Below, piece after piece: positions 53,275-54,504 of a stretch of DNA of 54,504 nt. Within the stretch, counting starts at the first letter, position 1; each line of letters starts with the position of its first letter. The stretch is taken from positions 1-54,504 of the forward strand of contig JAHRYP010000018.1 in NCBI GenBank assembly GCA_020622105.1, written 5' to 3'. Source of the DNA: Methylotenera sp. Lineage in GTDB: Bacteria; Pseudomonadota; Gammaproteobacteria; Burkholderiales; Methylophilaceae. Below the pieces are notes generated by a model that saw only the letters and a program-made list of their open reading frames with translations, searched no databases and was not told the DNA's origin. The translations under genes and the position numbers were made by a program.

Positions 53275-54474
53275 GTGAATATAGACATTAACCAGCAGTT
53301 GGCGATTATCAAGCGCGGCGCTGATGAGCTTTTGATTGAGGCTGAACTGGTCGAGAAGCTGAAAAAAGGTAAACCGCTTAGAATTAAAGCCGGTTTCGAC
53401 CCCACCGCACCTGACTTGCATTTAGGGCATACAGTATTGATTAATAAGCTGCGCCAATTCCAGGATCTGGGGCATCAGGTTTTGTTTTTGATCGGTGATT
53501 TTACCGGTATGATCGGTGACCCAACCGGAAAAAGCACAACACGCCCACCACTGACCGCAGAGCAGGTGCAGGAAAACGCCAAATCCTATACCGCGCAAGT
53601 ATTCAAAATACTGAAGCCAGAGCAGACTGAGGTGGTGTTTAACTCAACATGGCTTACCGAGCTTGGTGCGGCTGGTATGTTAAAGCTCGCTGCCAGCCAT
53701 ACTGTTGCCAGAATGCTGGAGCGTGATGACTTTACCAAGAGATATAAAGCCAACCAGCCAATTGCTATTCATGAATTTTTATATCCGCTGTTGCAGGGGT
53801 ATGACTCTGTTGCGCTGAAGTCTGACCTTGAATTAGGCGGCACAGACCAGAAGTTTAATTTACTGATGGGTCGTGAACTGCAGAAACAGGCAGGCCAGAG
53901 CCAGCAGTGCGTATTAACCATGCCGTTGCTCGAGGGCTTGGATGGCGTAAATAAGATGTCCAAGTCGCTCGGTAACTATATAGGTATCGCAGAAGCGCCT
54001 GAAGTCATCTTCGCAAAGATTATGTCTGTTTCCGATGAATTGATGTGGCGTTATATAGAGTTGCTGTCATTTGAGTCATTGGAAACGATTGCTAAATGGA
54101 AAGCTAATGTTACGGCAGGAGCTAACCCGCGTGATATTAAAGTACATTTCGCGCAGGAGATTGTTGCGCGCTTCCATAGTCAGGCAGATGCAGAGAAAGC
54201 GCTGGCCGATTTCCAGACGCGCTCAAAAGGCGGCATCCCTGATGAGGTACCTGAAGTATCAGTCACTATAGAAGGCGATACTATAGGTATTGCACAGCTA
54301 CTGAAACTTGCCGGTCTGGTGGCAAGTACGTCAGAAGCATTCAGATCTATAGAGCAGGGCGGCATTAAGCTCGATGGTGAAAAGGTATCAGATAAAGCAT
54401 TAACGCTTAGTAAAGGTGTTAGCGTAGTTGCTCAGGTTGGCAAGCGTAAATTCGCAAATGTAACAATTATGTAA
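53275..54474 (+). CDS. tyrS: Tyrosyl-tRNA synthetase
   Basis: TyrS charges tRNA-Tyr. The 399-residue protein has the class I HIGH-type motif [20 protein letters not shown] near residue 43, the KMSKS motif in [14 protein letters not shown] near 225, and a C-terminal S4 RNA-binding domain ([19 protein letters not shown]). The start is GTG at 53275. It is divergent from the M23 peptidase gene across 106 bases. This length and motif set match the TyrZ/long bacterial form. Confidence 0.96.
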   Translation: MNIDINQQLAIIKRGADELLIEAELVEKLKKGKPLRIKAGFDPTAPDLHLGHTVLINKLRQFQDLGHQVLFLIGDFTGMIGDPTGKSTTRPPLTAEQVQENAKSYTAQVFKILKPEQTEVVFNSTWLTELGAAGMLKLAASHTVARMLERDDFTKRYKANQPIAIHEFLYPLLQGYDSVALKSDLELGGTDQKFNLLMGRELQKQAGQSQQCVLTMPLLEGLDGVNKMSKSLGNYIGIAEAPEVIFAKIMSVSDELMWRYIELLSFESLETIAKWKANVTAGANPRDIKVHFAQEIVARFHSQADAEKALADFQTRSKGGIPDEVPEVSVTIEGDTIGIAQLLKLAGLVASTSEAFRSIEQGGIKLDGEKVSDKALTLSKGVSVVAQVGKRKFANVTIM

Positions 54475-54491
54475 CAGATTGCAAAAAGGGG

Positions 54492-54497
54492 TTGACC
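54492..54497 (+). promoter_or_regulatory. Possible -35 element at the window edge
   Basis: TTGACC, preceded by an AAAAAGGGG run, begins 18 bases after the tyrS stop and matches the -35 consensus at five of six positions. The -10 would lie outside the window. Ribosomal RNA operons often follow tyrS in betaproteobacteria as I recall, so this could be an rRNA promoter, but the window ends before that can be seen. Confidence 0.3.
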
Positions 54498-54504
54498 AAA
54501 GCTA

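Noticed and set aside
1-54504. CRISPR array, tRNA or rRNA genes, riboswitch, prophage or transposase
   Set aside because: I looked for regular repeats, cloverleaf-like segments, conserved riboswitch cores and integrase or transposase motifs and saw none that could be supported.

Overview
The window looks like chromosomal DNA of a methylotrophic betaproteobacterium, most likely Methylophilaceae (Methylotenera/Methylophilus type). The first 52 bases, read on the minus strand, encode the start of PqqA, the precursor peptide of the methanol dehydrogenase cofactor PQQ. Betaproteobacterial gene neighbourhoods run through the rest: accBC-prmA-DUF3426, algZR-hemCDXY opposite argH, yicC/kinase/phosphatase/rph/rdgB/hemW, gmk-rpoZ-spoT, rplM-rpsI-argC-bactofilin-erpA, and anmK-M23 opposite tyrS. 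The taxonomy is inferred from protein resemblance and gene order; no database was searched.

Layout. 1-4.3 kb (minus): pqqA fragment, DUF3426 protein, prmA, accC, accB, aroQ. 4.4-7.2 kb (minus): a cutA-dsbD-tlpA thiol-redox operon joined by two identical ATGTTAA overlaps. 7.3-8.8 kb (plus): fxsA and a ferredoxin-fused flavin reductase. 8.8-13.9 kb (minus): an AlgZ/AlgR-type two-component system followed by hemC, hemD, hemX and an unusually short hemY; argH is divergent and followed by a small secreted LysM-like gene. 15.9-23.7 kb (minus): a nine-gene operon that looks like a membrane fatty-acid modification system, with two different cyclopropane-synthase-like methyltransferases, a desaturase, an FAD oxidoreductase, a lipocalin, DUF1365, DUF1295, DUF2878 and a DUF6134-like protein. 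An alpha/beta hydrolase lies next to it.

25.1-29.3 kb (plus): a NemR-type electrophile-stress regulon. It has a TetR/NemR repressor with the conserved redox cysteine, a YqhD-like aldehyde reductase, a zinc-type/quinone oxidoreductase and an Old Yellow Enzyme. The same 15-bp operator precedes both the repressor gene and the first enzyme gene. 29.3-34.1 kb (minus): kinase, PP2C phosphatase, rph, rdgB, a small conserved gene and hemW, the last with a problematic start codon. 34.3-43.5 kb: yicC, an orphan type IV pilin with a possible sigma-54 promoter, gmk, rpoZ, a MITE-like repeat, spoT, ridA, recG, ubiC and ubiA. 43.5-54.5 kb: a FimV-like protein, ribosomal genes, argC, a membrane coiled-coil protein with a bactofilin, erpA, gltA, anmK, an M23 peptidase and tyrS. 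The window ends in a possible promoter beyond tyrS.

Most of the window is housekeeping. The parts most worth follow-up are the fatty-acid modification operon, whose product cannot be read from sequence, the NemR regulon with duplicated operators, the short HemY, the hemW start, and several palindromes and repeats between genes. I saw no tRNA, rRNA, CRISPR array, prophage or transposase gene.
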